A program made the position numbers and the translations under genes. The notes beneath the pieces are model-generated. The model did not search any database. It worked only from the letters and a program-made list of their open reading frames with translations, and was not told where the DNA came from. A DNA stretch of 45,781 nt. Origin: Comamonadaceae bacterium (lineage in GTDB: Bacteria > Pseudomonadota > Gammaproteobacteria > Burkholderiales > Burkholderiaceae_C). Positions 7,855 to 15,926 of the stretch are shown in pieces. The stretch lies in NCBI GenBank assembly GCA_027488115.1, contig JAIYCG010000015.1:1-45781 (forward strand). The letters run 5' to 3'. How positions within the stretch are numbered: the stretch's first letter is position 1; the number at the start of each line of letters is the position of its first letter.

Positions 7855-7869
7855 CTGACAAATTGTCAG
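7855..7869 (-). promoter_or_regulatory. Perfect inverted repeat upstream of the aroG leader
   Basis: CTGACAA-A-TTGTCAG, 7-bp arms around one base. It lies 11 nt past the tldD stop and 36 nt before the leader ATG. On the minus strand it contains TTGTCA, a possible -35 element, and TGC-TACATT (an extended -10-like element, 7836-7828) follows. With a 1-nt centre and no U-run it is a poor terminator, so an operator is more likely. No binding protein can be named from sequence. Confidence 0.4.
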
Positions 7870-7880
7870 TGCCCCAGCAT

Positions 7881-9341
7881 TTAAGCCGTGCCGCCCACAG
7901 TCAAACCTTCAATGCGCAGGGTGGGTTGGCCGACACCCACAGGCACGCTTTGGCCTTCTTTACCGCAAACGCCCACGCCTGAGTCAAGTCGCATGTCGTT
8001 GCCAATCATGCTCACTTGCTTTAAGCACTCGGGGCCGCTGCCCACCAAGGTGGCGCCCTTCACGGGATATTGAATTTTGCCGTTCTCTACCCAATAGGCT
8101 TCTGAGGCAGAGAACACAAACTTGCCACTGGTGATATCGACCTGACCGCCGCCAAAATTGGTGGCGTACAAGCCCTTTTTCATACTGGCCACAATTTCTT
8201 CAGGCGATTTGTCGCCGCCCAACATGTAGGTATTGGTCATGCGCGGCATGGGAATGTGGGCATAACTTTCGCGTCGGCCATTGCCGGTGGGCTTGACACC
8301 CATCAGGCGTGCGTTCATGGCGTCTTGAATGTAACCCTTCAAAATGCCGTCTTCAATCAGAACATTGCGCTGGCTGGGACAGCCTTCATCGTCAACATTC
8401 AAAGAACCACGTCGATCTGAAAGGGTGCCATCGTCAAGCACCGTGACACCTTTGGCAGCCACGCGTTTGCCAATCATGCCGCTGAAAGCGCTAGAGCCTT
8501 TGCGATTGAAATCGCCTTCAAGGCCGTGGCCAATGGCCTCATGCAACAAGACGCCTGGCCAGCCAGAGCCCAAGACCACGGTCATCACACCAGCGGGGGC
8601 TGGCCTGGCGTCTAAGTTGGTGAGTGCGGCATGTACCGCGTCGTTGACATACGTGTTCAACATGGCATCGTCAAAATAAGCCAAGCCAAAGCGACCGCCG
8701 CCGCCGCCACTGCCCACTTCACGGCGCCCTTTTTGTTCGGCAATCACAGTGACAGAAAGGCGCACCAAGGGACGCACGTCTGCTGCCAATGTGCCATCTG
8801 CCCGGGCCACCATGACCACGTCGTATTCGCTGGCAAGACCCGCCATGACTTGCACCACCCGAGGATCTTTAGCGCGCGCCAGCTGCTCCACTTTTTCAAG
8901 CAGCTGAACTTTGTCTGTGCTGTTGAGTGTGCCCATCGGATCGAGTGAGGGGTACAAAGAACGAATGCCTGCCACTTTGCGTGTTGGCACTTTGGCTTTG
9001 CGGTTTTGCTGGGCTTGCGCAATGGCGCGCACAGTGATCGCAGCATCCATCAAGGAGGGTTCTGAAATGTCATCGGAATAGGCGAAGGCTGTTTTCTCGC
9101 CAGCTACAGCGCGAACACCCACACCTTGGTCAATGCTGAAGCTGCCTGTTTTGACAACGCCTTCTTCTAAACTCCAACCTTCAGAGCGGGTGTACTGAAA
9201 ATACAAGTCGGCATCATCAACCTTGTGCGCCTTGATGGCTGAGAGCGCTTTGGACAGATGGGTTTCATCCAATCCAAAAGGCTCAAGCAAGAGGGACCTG
9301 GCCGTGGCCAAACGTTCAATGGTGGGTTCGCGTGAAATCAT
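7881..9341 (-). CDS. tldD: Metalloprotease TldD
   Basis: A 486-residue cytoplasmic zinc protease subunit. TldD normally acts with TldE (PmbA) to degrade unfolded or modified peptides such as microcin precursors and the CcdA antitoxin. The metal site HEAIGH (267-272) followed by GLEGDFNRKGSSAF identifies TldD rather than TldE, which lacks it. Length matches the family. It follows rodA by 83 nt on the same strand and may share its transcript. The partner tldE is not in this window. Confidence 0.95.
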   Translation of the reverse strand: MISREPTIERLATARSLLLEPFGLDETHLSKALSAIKAHKVDDADLYFQYTRSEGWSLEEGVVKTGSFSIDQGVGVRAVAGEKTAFAYSDDISEPSLMDAAITVRAIAQAQQNRKAKVPTRKVAGIRSLYPSLDPMGTLNSTDKVQLLEKVEQLARAKDPRVVQVMAGLASEYDVVMVARADGTLAADVRPLVRLSVTVIAEQKGRREVGSGGGGGRFGLAYFDDAMLNTYVNDAVHAALTNLDARPAPAGVMTVVLGSGWPGVLLHEAIGHGLEGDFNRKGSSAFSGMIGKRVAAKGVTVLDDGTLSDRRGSLNVDDEGCPSQRNVLIEDGILKGYIQDAMNARLMGVKPTGNGRRESYAHIPMPRMTNTYMLGGDKSPEEIVASMKKGLYATNFGGGQVDITSGKFVFSASEAYWVENGKIQYPVKGATLVGSGPECLKQVSMIGNDMRLDSGVGVCGKEGQSVPVGVGQPTLRIEGLTVGGTA

Positions 9342-9424
9342 GGTGACATTGTAGACATGCCCATAAGGCCCTACAGACCGGAGGCTTGAGAAGGCCGTTG
9401 CGCAAGGCCGCTGTTCAAAGCATG

Positions 9425-10579
9425 TCAGGTCTGAACCAAGCGTTTGGCCTTGGCAATGGACATCAAAATACCCAAGCCCAAGCCCAACGTGACCATAGCG
9501 GTTCCGCCATAGCTGATGAAGGGCAAAGGCACACCCACAACCGGCAAAATGCCACTGACCATGCCCATGTTGACAAAGGCGTAGGTGAAGAAAATCATGC
9601 TGACGCTACCGGCCAACAAGCGGGTAAAAAGGGTGGGCGCCTCGCGTGCTATGACCAAACCTCTGAAGACCAAAAAGAAGAACCCTGCAATCAAGAGCAG
9701 GGTGCCCACGAGACCAAACTCCTCAGAAAATGCGGCAAAAATAAAGTCCGTGGTTCTCTCGGGTATGAACTCCAAGTGGGTTTGGGTGCCTTGCATAAAG
9801 CCTTTGCCCCAAAAGCCGCCCGAGCCAATGGCGATCATGCCTTGAATGATGTGAAAGCCTTTGCCCAGCGGGTCTCGTGCAGGGTCGAGCAAAGTACACA
9901 CGCGTTGCCGCTGATACTCATGCAGCACTTTCCAGTCAACACCATCAAAGCACAACTGAGTCTCAAAAATGACCAACAAAAGGATGCCAATCAAACCCAG
10001 CAAAACCGGCGGCAAGATCAAACGCCAACTTAAGCCTGCAAAGAACAGGACGGCCAAGCCGGTACTGAGTACCAACAGCGCGGTGCCTAAATCGGGTTGA
10101 CGCATGATGAGCCCTACAGGCACCACAAGCAACAAACCCGCCACCAGAAAATCCAAAGGACGCAACTGGCCTTCTCGCTTTTGGAACCACCAAGCCAACA
10201 TCAAGGGCATGGCGATCTTCAGAATTTCACTGGGCTGAATGACAATTCCGATGTTGAGCCATCTTCGCGCACCCTTTTTGGTGATGCCAAAAATGGCGAC
10301 AGCCACCAACAACAACACGCCCACCGTGTAAATGGGCACGGCCAAGGTCATGAGCCGTTGAGGCGGAATTTGCGCCACCACAAACATGATGCTGGCCGCA
10401 ATGAGCATGTTTCGGCCATGGTCTACAAAACGGGTGCCATGGTCATAGCCCGAGGAATACATGATGAGCAGTCCTGCACAGGCCAAGATAAAGACCGCGA
10501 AAGCCAATGGGCCGTCGAATCCTTCAAACAAATGCAGGAAGCGAGACCACCAACTGGGTTTTTCGATGACGGGCGACAT
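9425..10579 (-). CDS. rodA: Rod-shape SEDS glycosyltransferase RodA
   Basis: A 384-residue inner-membrane protein with about ten membrane segments. SEDS proteins polymerise lipid II into glycan strands; RodA does so for cell elongation together with PBP2. It resembles RodA rather than FtsW: it has PDLGTALLVL, ERTTDFIFAAFSEEFG and a C-terminal FISYGGTAMV. I start at the ATG at 10579 (MSPVIEKPSW), with GAAGGA about 10 nt upstream. It is not next to mreBCD or mrdA, its usual partners, but precedes tldD and is divergent from the RNase gene. A likely promoter lies at 10623-10651. Confidence 0.93.
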   Translation of the reverse strand: MSPVIEKPSWWSRFLHLFEGFDGPLAFAVFILACAGLLIMYSSGYDHGTRFVDHGRNMLIAASIMFVVAQIPPQRLMTLAVPIYTVGVLLLVAVAIFGITKKGARRWLNIGIVIQPSEILKIAMPLMLAWWFQKREGQLRPLDFLVAGLLLVVPVGLIMRQPDLGTALLVLSTGLAVLFFAGLSWRLILPPVLLGLIGILLLVIFETQLCFDGVDWKVLHEYQRQRVCTLLDPARDPLGKGFHIIQGMIAIGSGGFWGKGFMQGTQTHLEFIPERTTDFIFAAFSEEFGLVGTLLLIAGFFFLVFRGLVIAREAPTLFTRLLAGSVSMIFFTYAFVNMGMVSGILPVVGVPLPFISYGGTAMVTLGLGLGILMSIAKAKRLVQT

Positions 10580-10622
10580 GCGCCAATTATCCTTCGCTTC
10601 CCACAAAAATCTGGCTTTCCCT

Positions 10623-10651
10623 TAAATTTGACAACGCTTCAGGGTTGTCAA
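10623..10651 (-). promoter_or_regulatory. Candidate rodA promoter over a divergent inverted repeat
   Basis: On the minus strand TTGACA (10651-10646), a 17-nt spacer and AATTTA (10628-10623) form a candidate sigma-70 promoter 44 nt before the rodA ATG. The -35 element lies within the inverted repeat TTGACAAC (10628-10635) / GTTGTCAA (10644-10651), 8 nt apart. That repeat sits between the divergent starts of rodA and the RNase gene and could be a shared operator. Confidence 0.5.
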
Positions 10652-10678
10652 GGGCCGGCGCATGGGACAATCTGGCCT

Positions 10679-12757
10679 ATGTTTTTATTGTTTGAAGAAG
10701 CTGGCAAATTCATTGCCGGACGTGTCCTGTCGGAAGCAGAGGCTTCAGTTCAGGTGGAGTTGGACAGTGGCAAAAGGGTCAAGGTCAAAGGCGCCAATGT
10801 GCTTTTGAAATTTGACAAACCAGCACCTGCCCAACTGCTGGCTGATGCCGCTCAAATTAGCCTAAGCATTGAGCTTGATCTGGCCTGGGAATTTGCACCC
10901 GAAGACGAGTTTGGCTTTGCCGACGTGGCGCGGGACTATTTCAATGCCGATGCCAGCACCGTCCAGCAGGTGGGTGCACTCATGCGCCTTTATGAAGCAC
11001 CCCATTACTTTCGGCGCGCTGGCAAAGGGCGATTCAAAAAAGCCTCGGCCGAAACCGTCCAGTTGGCCTTGGCAGGCATTGAGAAGAAAAAACAAATCTT
11101 GGCGCAAATTGAGCTTTGGTCACAATCCTTGATCAAGGGTGAGTGCCCTGCACCCATTAAGGAACAGCTTTACAAAATTTTGTTCAGGCCCGATAAAAAT
11201 GCACCTGAATACAAAGCCGTGGTCGAAGCCAGCCGGACCAGCCAAACAGCGCCTCTGACTTTGCTCCAAAACGCAGGTGCCATTGCCAGTGCCTACGATT
11301 TTCATTGGCAGCGTTTCTTGTTCGACAATTTCCCCAAAGGTACTGGCTTTCCCAAATTGGAAGCACCAGCCATTGCTCAAGCATTGCCGTTGGCTGCTGT
11401 TCAGGCCTACTCCATCGACGACTCGCAAACCACTGAAATTGACGATGCCCTTTCCATTCAAGGTTTGGGCACAGGCACGGTGGTCATTGGTATCCACATT
11501 GCGGCGCCTGGCTTGGCCATTCAGCCCAACAGCCCCATCGACCAGGTGGGCAGAGCGCGTTTGTCAACGGTCTATATGCCTGGTTACAAAATCACCATGC
11601 TGCCCGATGAGGTGGTTCAAAGCTATACCTTGGCCGAAGGTCACGCTTGTCCCGCCGTTTCTTTGTATGTCACTTTGGACGAAGCCACTTTGGCCATCCA
11701 ACACACTGAAACCAAATTGGAACGTGTTCCCATTGCAGCCAATTTGCGCCATGACCAACTTGATCAGTGGATCACCCAAGCATGGCTCGAGCAGAGTACG
11801 CCCTCCGTGCGAGAAAACGAACCCCAACTTGGCATCACCCACGCTCAATTGGCGTTCTTCTGGCGCTTGGCCCAGCATTTAAAAGCGGCACGTGAAGTGG
11901 TTCGCGGCAAACCCGAAACCTTCAATCGACCCGACTACAACTTCCGATTGCTGCGGCCAAATTCTGACTCACCTCCGGCAGGCGATGAAACCGTTCAAAT
12001 CAGCGTACGCCAACGCGGCTCGCCCCTCGATTTGATCGTGGCTGAAGCCATGATTTTGGCCAACAGCACGTGGGGCCAATGGTTGGCGAGCTTGGGCGTT
12101 CCTGCCATTTACAGAAGCCAAGCCAGTTTGTCACCAGGCATCAAAGTTCGCATGGGCACCAAAGCCTTGCCTCACGCCGGCATTGGTGTACCTGCCTACG
12201 CTTGGAGCACCTCACCACTGCGTCGCTATACCGACTTGGTCAATCAGTGGCAAATCATTGCGTGCGCGCAGCATGGCGCAACGGCAGCTTTGGCGGCGCC
12301 CTTCAAGCCCAAGGACGCGCAAATGTTTGCCATCATCAGCGGCTTTGAAGCCGCTTACAGCGCCTACAACAGTTACCAATCGGGCATGGAACGTTTTTGG
12401 ACGCTTCAATATTTGAAGCAAGAAAATATCACCGAGGTGGTCGCCAGTTTGGTCAAAGAAATGGGTTCCGGCAGTTGGTTGGTTCGTGCAGACCATTTGC
12501 CGCTCATGTTGAACGTGCAGGGCGCAACAGGCTTGGTGCGAGGTGACAAAGTCAAGGTTCTGTTGGGCAACATTGACGCCATGGCCCTGGATGTCACAGG
12601 CACTGTGATTGAAAAAATCATCTCTGTAGCCAATGGCGGAGATGCCGATAGCGCTTTAGGTGAGGAGTTGATGGAAGACTTAGAAGAAGCCGTCACGGGC
12701 CCCATTGCCATTGCCATGAATGTGAACGAAGCACCAGCCGAGGACACCTCTGCCTGA
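10679..12757 (+). CDS. RNase II/R family 3'-5' exoribonuclease (RNB domain)
   Basis: A 692-residue cytoplasmic protein. The RNB catalytic domain starts near residue 243 with YSIDDSQTTEIDDALS, carrying the acidic metal ligands D247/D248 and D255/D256. Later WSTSPLRRYTDLVNQW is the conserved RNB tail with the phosphate-binding Arg. The N-terminal ~200 residues are a divergent OB-like region, and about 100 residues after the RNB domain could be S1-like. It is likely a processive RNase degrading single-stranded RNA, but it is neither a clear rnb nor a clear rnr orthologue. I start at the ATG at 10679; the frame is open back to 10097 only as antisense of rodA. It heads tonB-like, aroE, mtgA and ruvC. 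Confidence 0.88.
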   Translation: MFLLFEEAGKFIAGRVLSEAEASVQVELDSGKRVKVKGANVLLKFDKPAPAQLLADAAQISLSIELDLAWEFAPEDEFGFADVARDYFNADASTVQQVGALMRLYEAPHYFRRAGKGRFKKASAETVQLALAGIEKKKQILAQIELWSQSLIKGECPAPIKEQLYKILFRPDKNAPEYKAVVEASRTSQTAPLTLLQNAGAIASAYDFHWQRFLFDNFPKGTGFPKLEAPAIAQALPLAAVQAYSIDDSQTTEIDDALSIQGLGTGTVVIGIHIAAPGLAIQPNSPIDQVGRARLSTVYMPGYKITMLPDEVVQSYTLAEGHACPAVSLYVTLDEATLAIQHTETKLERVPIAANLRHDQLDQWITQAWLEQSTPSVRENEPQLGITHAQLAFFWRLAQHLKAAREVVRGKPETFNRPDYNFRLLRPNSDSPPAGDETVQISVRQRGSPLDLIVAEAMILANSTWGQWLASLGVPAIYRSQASLSPGIKVRMGTKALPHAGIGVPAYAWSTSPLRRYTDLVNQWQIIACAQHGATAALAAPFKPKDAQMFAIISGFEAAYSAYNSYQSGMERFWTLQYLKQENITEVVASLVKEMGSGSWLVRADHLPLMLNVQGATGLVRGDKVKVLLGNIDAMALDVTGTVIEKIISVANGGDADSALGEELMEDLEEAVTGPIAIAMNVNEAPAEDTSA

Positions 12758-12783
12758 TTGCTGTTCTTGGCTGATTGCGCAAT

Positions 12784-13716
12784 ATGTATTCACCCTCTAT
12801 GCCCATGACACTGAAACAAGGCTCACATCTCACCTTGGTTTGGTGCTTGGGCTTGTCGCTTTTTTTTCATGCCGGTCTTCTCACCTTCAAATGGGCAGAT
12901 CCAACCAGATTTGACCGCATCTTTGAAACCAAAACATTGGAAGTGGTGCTGGTCAATTCACGCAGCAAGAACGCACCCGATGCCCCTTTGGCCTTGGCCC
13001 AAGTCAACTTAGCGGGCGGCGGGCAAGTGCCTGGCACCAGTTTGCAAACCAGCCCGTTCACAGCGCAAGCAGCCAACACCAACACCCAAGAGTTGCAACA
13101 GTTAGAGCAAAAAATAGCGTCGCTTCAAAATGAACAACAGCGATTGGTTCAACAACTTCAACAAGAGTTGCATCAACTCAACGCTCAGAATAACCCTGAG
13201 GCCAAAGATGCCAAATCAGATACCGCTTTGGATGAGCGCAAAAGACAACTTGTACAGCAATTGGCTCACATTGAAAAACAATCACAAGCGCTTCAAGCGG
13301 GTCCCAAGAAACGGTACATTGGACCTGCCACCAAAGAAGTGTCATTTGCACGCTATTACGACAAAATGCGCCGTACCATCGAAGTCACTGGCACAGAAAA
13401 TTTCCCTCAAGCAGCGGGCCAAATGCTTTACGGCCAGCTCACCATGGTGATCACCTTAGACAGCAAGGGGCAGGTCTTGAACACCGAAGTGGCCAGTGGT
13501 TCAGGCCAATTCATTTTGGACCAAAGGGCACAAGCCATTGTTCGCGGCGCATCCCCCTTTGGTGCTTTCACGCCTGACATGAAAAAAGAAGCTGACCAAT
13601 TGGTTGTGGTCACGCGATTCCAATTCGCCCGCGACGAAACGCTTGAAACCAAAATGCTCGCGCCTGATTCAAACGCCACCTCCAAACAGTCGATTGACAT
13701 TCAGAGAAAAAATTAA
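12784..13716 (+). CDS. TonB C-terminal domain protein (energy transducer)
   Basis: About 310 residues. An N-terminal membrane segment (LVWCLGLSLFFHAGLLTF) with a short cytoplasmic start is followed by a periplasmic linker, and then a Gln/Leu-rich coiled coil (roughly residues 100-175, QQLEQKIASLQNEQQRLV). The C-terminal TonB-like domain contains YGQLTMVITLDSKGQVLNTEV. Such proteins couple inner-membrane energy to outer-membrane transport, but ExbB/ExbD are not nearby and the coiled coil is unlike the Pro-rich linker of classic TonB, so the role is uncertain. The start could be 12784, 12799 or the TTG at 12775; none has a clear ribosome-binding site. It lies 26 nt after the RNase gene and 3 nt before aroE. 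Confidence 0.8.
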   Translation: MYSPSMPMTLKQGSHLTLVWCLGLSLFFHAGLLTFKWADPTRFDRIFETKTLEVVLVNSRSKNAPDAPLALAQVNLAGGGQVPGTSLQTSPFTAQAANTNTQELQQLEQKIASLQNEQQRLVQQLQQELHQLNAQNNPEAKDAKSDTALDERKRQLVQQLAHIEKQSQALQAGPKKRYIGPATKEVSFARYYDKMRRTIEVTGTENFPQAAGQMLYGQLTMVITLDSKGQVLNTEVASGSGQFILDQRAQAIVRGASPFGAFTPDMKKEADQLVVVTRFQFARDETLETKMLAPDSNATSKQSIDIQRKN

Positions 13717-13719
13717 CGG

Positions 13720-14571
13720 ATGCATCTCATGGACTCCTATTGCGTTTTCGGCTATCCCATTGAACACAGCAAATCGCCTTGGATTCAAATGCGTTTTGCC
13801 GAGCTCACAGGCCAAACACTTCAGTACGAAAAAAATTGGGTGGCATTGGATGCCTTCAGCGCCTCGGTGAATGCTTTCAGGGCCGCAGGAGGCAAGGGTT
13901 GCAATGTCACCTTGCCCTTTAAAACCGAAGCTGCAGCATTGGCAACGGAGTGCAGCCCTAGGGTGGCATTGGCTGAGGCTTGCAACACCCTCAAATTCGA
14001 TGGAGATCGTATTTATGGTGAGAACACCGACGGCTTAGGCTTGGTAACCGATTTGGTTGGCAATGCGGGTTTCGCGCTCAAAGCTTGCCGCATTTTGCTC
14101 ATTGGGGCAGGCGGCGCAGCCGCTGGTGTGTTGGGTCCTTTGTTGTCAGAGAAGCCAAAAGCCATTTGGGTGGCCAACCGCACTGTTGACAAAGCCGTTC
14201 AACTCACAGCGCGTCATGCCCGCTTGGCTGCAGCAGAGGGCGTTGACTGCCAAGCCTTTGGCCTGACGCACGAAGCCATTCTGAGCCAGTCCTTTGACTT
14301 GGTCATCAACGCAAGCAGCAGCAGCCTTCAACAAGCTGCATTGCCAGTGCCTGCCAGCGTGCTTCAACGCAATGGCTTGGCCTGTGATTTGATGTACGGC
14401 CCAGCAGCGCAAGCCTTCATGCAATGGGCCAGAGCCAACGGCACCGAAGCGCGTGATGGCCTTGGCATGCTGGTTGAGCAAGCGGCCGCTTCGTTCCAAC
14501 TGTGGCGCGGCGTTCAGCCACCCACACAAGGTGTGCTGGCTGATTTAAGAGCCTTGTTGTCCCATTCATAA
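13720..14571 (+). CDS. aroE: Shikimate dehydrogenase (NADP+)
   Basis: A 283-residue cytoplasmic enzyme that reduces 3-dehydroshikimate to shikimate. Substrate-site residues are present: S17 and S19 in EHSKSP, the catalytic K68 in LPFK, N89 in ACNT and D104 in ENTDGLG. The NADP-binding loop is GAGGAA (129-134), followed by VANRT, and Q/LVEQAAASFQLW lies near the end. The start at 13720 is supported by the 3-nt spacing from the preceding stop; the ATG at 13729 is an alternative. Its stop is 4 nt before the mtgA start. Confidence 0.96.
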   Translation: MHLMDSYCVFGYPIEHSKSPWIQMRFAELTGQTLQYEKNWVALDAFSASVNAFRAAGGKGCNVTLPFKTEAAALATECSPRVALAEACNTLKFDGDRIYGENTDGLGLVTDLVGNAGFALKACRILLIGAGGAAAGVLGPLLSEKPKAIWVANRTVDKAVQLTARHARLAAAEGVDCQAFGLTHEAILSQSFDLVINASSSSLQQAALPVPASVLQRNGLACDLMYGPAAQAFMQWARANGTEARDGLGMLVEQAAASFQLWRGVQPPTQGVLADLRALLSHS

Positions 14572-14575
14572 TGCC

Positions 14576-15325
14576 ATGCTGAATTCGTTGTTCAATGCTT
14601 TCAAACAATGGCTCCGGCTGGTATTGGCTGGCTTCATCATCTTGCAACTGTTCTTTGTTGGACGTGTTGCTTTCATGGCTGTGGTCGAACCCTCTTCCAC
14701 CGCGTTTGAAAGATCGCAAGCTTGGCAAATTGCAAGCACGCAAGGCAAACTGGCTTGGCGTCAGCAATGGCAAGCCGACGACCAAATTGCAAATTCACTC
14801 AAACGTGCAGTGATTGCTTCCGAAGACAGTGCCTTCACTTCACACAACGGTGTGTTGTGGGATGCCATTGAAAAAGCATGGCAGAAAAATGCCAAGTCCC
14901 AAGCCAAATTAGAGGCGCAAAGCACCCCCAAAAAAGGGGCAAAACCAGCAGCACCTAAAATTGTCGGCGGCTCTACCGTGACACAGCAATTGGCCAAAAA
15001 TTTGCTCTTGAGTGGCGAGCGCACCCTGATTCGAAAGGGTCAAGAGTGGGTCATCACCATGGCCTTGGAAAATTTCCTCAGTAAAAAGAAAATTCTCACG
15101 CTTTACCTCAATCATGTGGAATGGGGGCGAGGGGTTTTTGGCGCAGAAGCTGCAGCCCAACACTATTTTCAAAAACCCGCTTCCAAGCTCAACGCCTGGG
15201 AAGCTGCTCGTTTGGCCGTCATGCTGCCGCGCCCTCGCTATTTTGAAAAATTGCCGCAGTCAGTTTATTTAAGCGATCGCACAGAAACCATCATGGCGCG
15301 CATGAACGATGTTGCCCTGCCCTGA
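14576..15325 (+). CDS. mtgA: Monofunctional biosynthetic peptidoglycan transglycosylase
   Basis: A 249-residue GT51 glycosyltransferase with one N-terminal membrane anchor (about 13-33), polymerising lipid II in the periplasm without a transpeptidase domain. The catalytic Glu is E83 in ASEDSAFTSHNG, with GGSTVTQQLAKNLLLS at 131-146 and the LYLNHVEWGRGVFGAEAAAQHYF stretch after it. A Lys/Ala-rich insert of about 25 residues (103-128) precedes GGST and is not in E. coli MtgA; I believe it is common in Comamonadaceae. It is 4 nt after aroE and followed closely by ruvC. Confidence 0.95.
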   Translation: MLNSLFNAFKQWLRLVLAGFIILQLFFVGRVAFMAVVEPSSTAFERSQAWQIASTQGKLAWRQQWQADDQIANSLKRAVIASEDSAFTSHNGVLWDAIEKAWQKNAKSQAKLEAQSTPKKGAKPAAPKIVGGSTVTQQLAKNLLLSGERTLIRKGQEWVITMALENFLSKKKILTLYLNHVEWGRGVFGAEAAAQHYFQKPASKLNAWEAARLAVMLPRPRYFEKLPQSVYLSDRTETIMARMNDVALP

Positions 15326-15346
15326 TCATTGCTTCACAATTGCGAT

Positions 15347-15895
15347 ATGAGAATTCTTGGCATTGACCCCGGCCTCCAAACCACTGGCTTTGGCGTGATT
15401 GATGTCAAAGGCTCACAACTCACCTATGTGGCCAGCGGTGTCATTCGCACCGACAAAGTGAACCAAGGCAATTTACCCAATCGCCTGCGTGTCATTTACG
15501 ATGGCATTTTAGAAATCAACCAGCGCTACCAACCCGAATCGGCATCGGTCGAGATTGTGTTTGTCAACGTGAACCCCCAAGCCACTTTGCTTTTAGGCCA
15601 AGCTCGGGGTTGTTGCGTCACTGCCTTGGTGTCGTGTCATTTAGAGGTTGCTGAATACACCGCGTTGCAAATGAAAAAAGCCATCACCGGTCAAGGCCGC
15701 GCTGCCAAATCTCAAGTTCAAGAAATGGTCAAACGCATGCTGAAGTTACCTTCAGTGCCTGGTCCCGATGCAGCCGACGCATTGGGTTTGGCCATTACAC
15801 ATGCCCATGCAAGCCCCTCCATGAACAAGTTAGCTGCCTTGGATGTACTCAATCGGAAGACACATGGCATGTACCGAGGTGGCAGGAGTCACTAG
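15347..15895 (+). CDS. ruvC: Holliday junction resolvase RuvC
   Basis: A 182-residue endonuclease that dimerises on Holliday junctions moved by RuvAB and cuts paired strands. The RNase H-fold catalytic acids are D7 (MRILGIDPG), E69 (ASVEIVF) and D141/D144 ([14 protein letters not shown]), all present. I start at the ATG at 15347; an ATG six codons upstream would spoil the usual start. It is the last gene of the plus-strand group. RuvA and RuvB are not in the window, and the gap to the MFS gene has no clear terminator. Confidence 0.96.
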   Translation: MRILGIDPGLQTTGFGVIDVKGSQLTYVASGVIRTDKVNQGNLPNRLRVIYDGILEINQRYQPESASVEIVFVNVNPQATLLLGQARGCCVTALVSCHLEVAEYTALQMKKAITGQGRAAKSQVQEMVKRMLKLPSVPGPDAADALGLAITHAHASPSMNKLAALDVLNRKTHGMYRGGRSH

Positions 15896-15926
15896 TTTCG
15901 GTAGATTTCACTCGCTTTGCTATCGC

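Noticed and set aside
9360..9424. Hairpin-like repeat GGCC...TTGCGCAA...GGCC between rodA and tldD
   Set aside because: The stem is short and has no U-run, so neither a terminator nor another element can be supported.
9386..10033. 215-residue plus-strand ORF opposite rodA
   Set aside because: It is polar and low-complexity antisense of a membrane protein gene, with no recognisable domain.
10097..10678. Long N-terminal extension of the RNase gene
   Set aside because: The frame is open only as antisense of rodA. The family-like sequence begins at the ATG at 10679.
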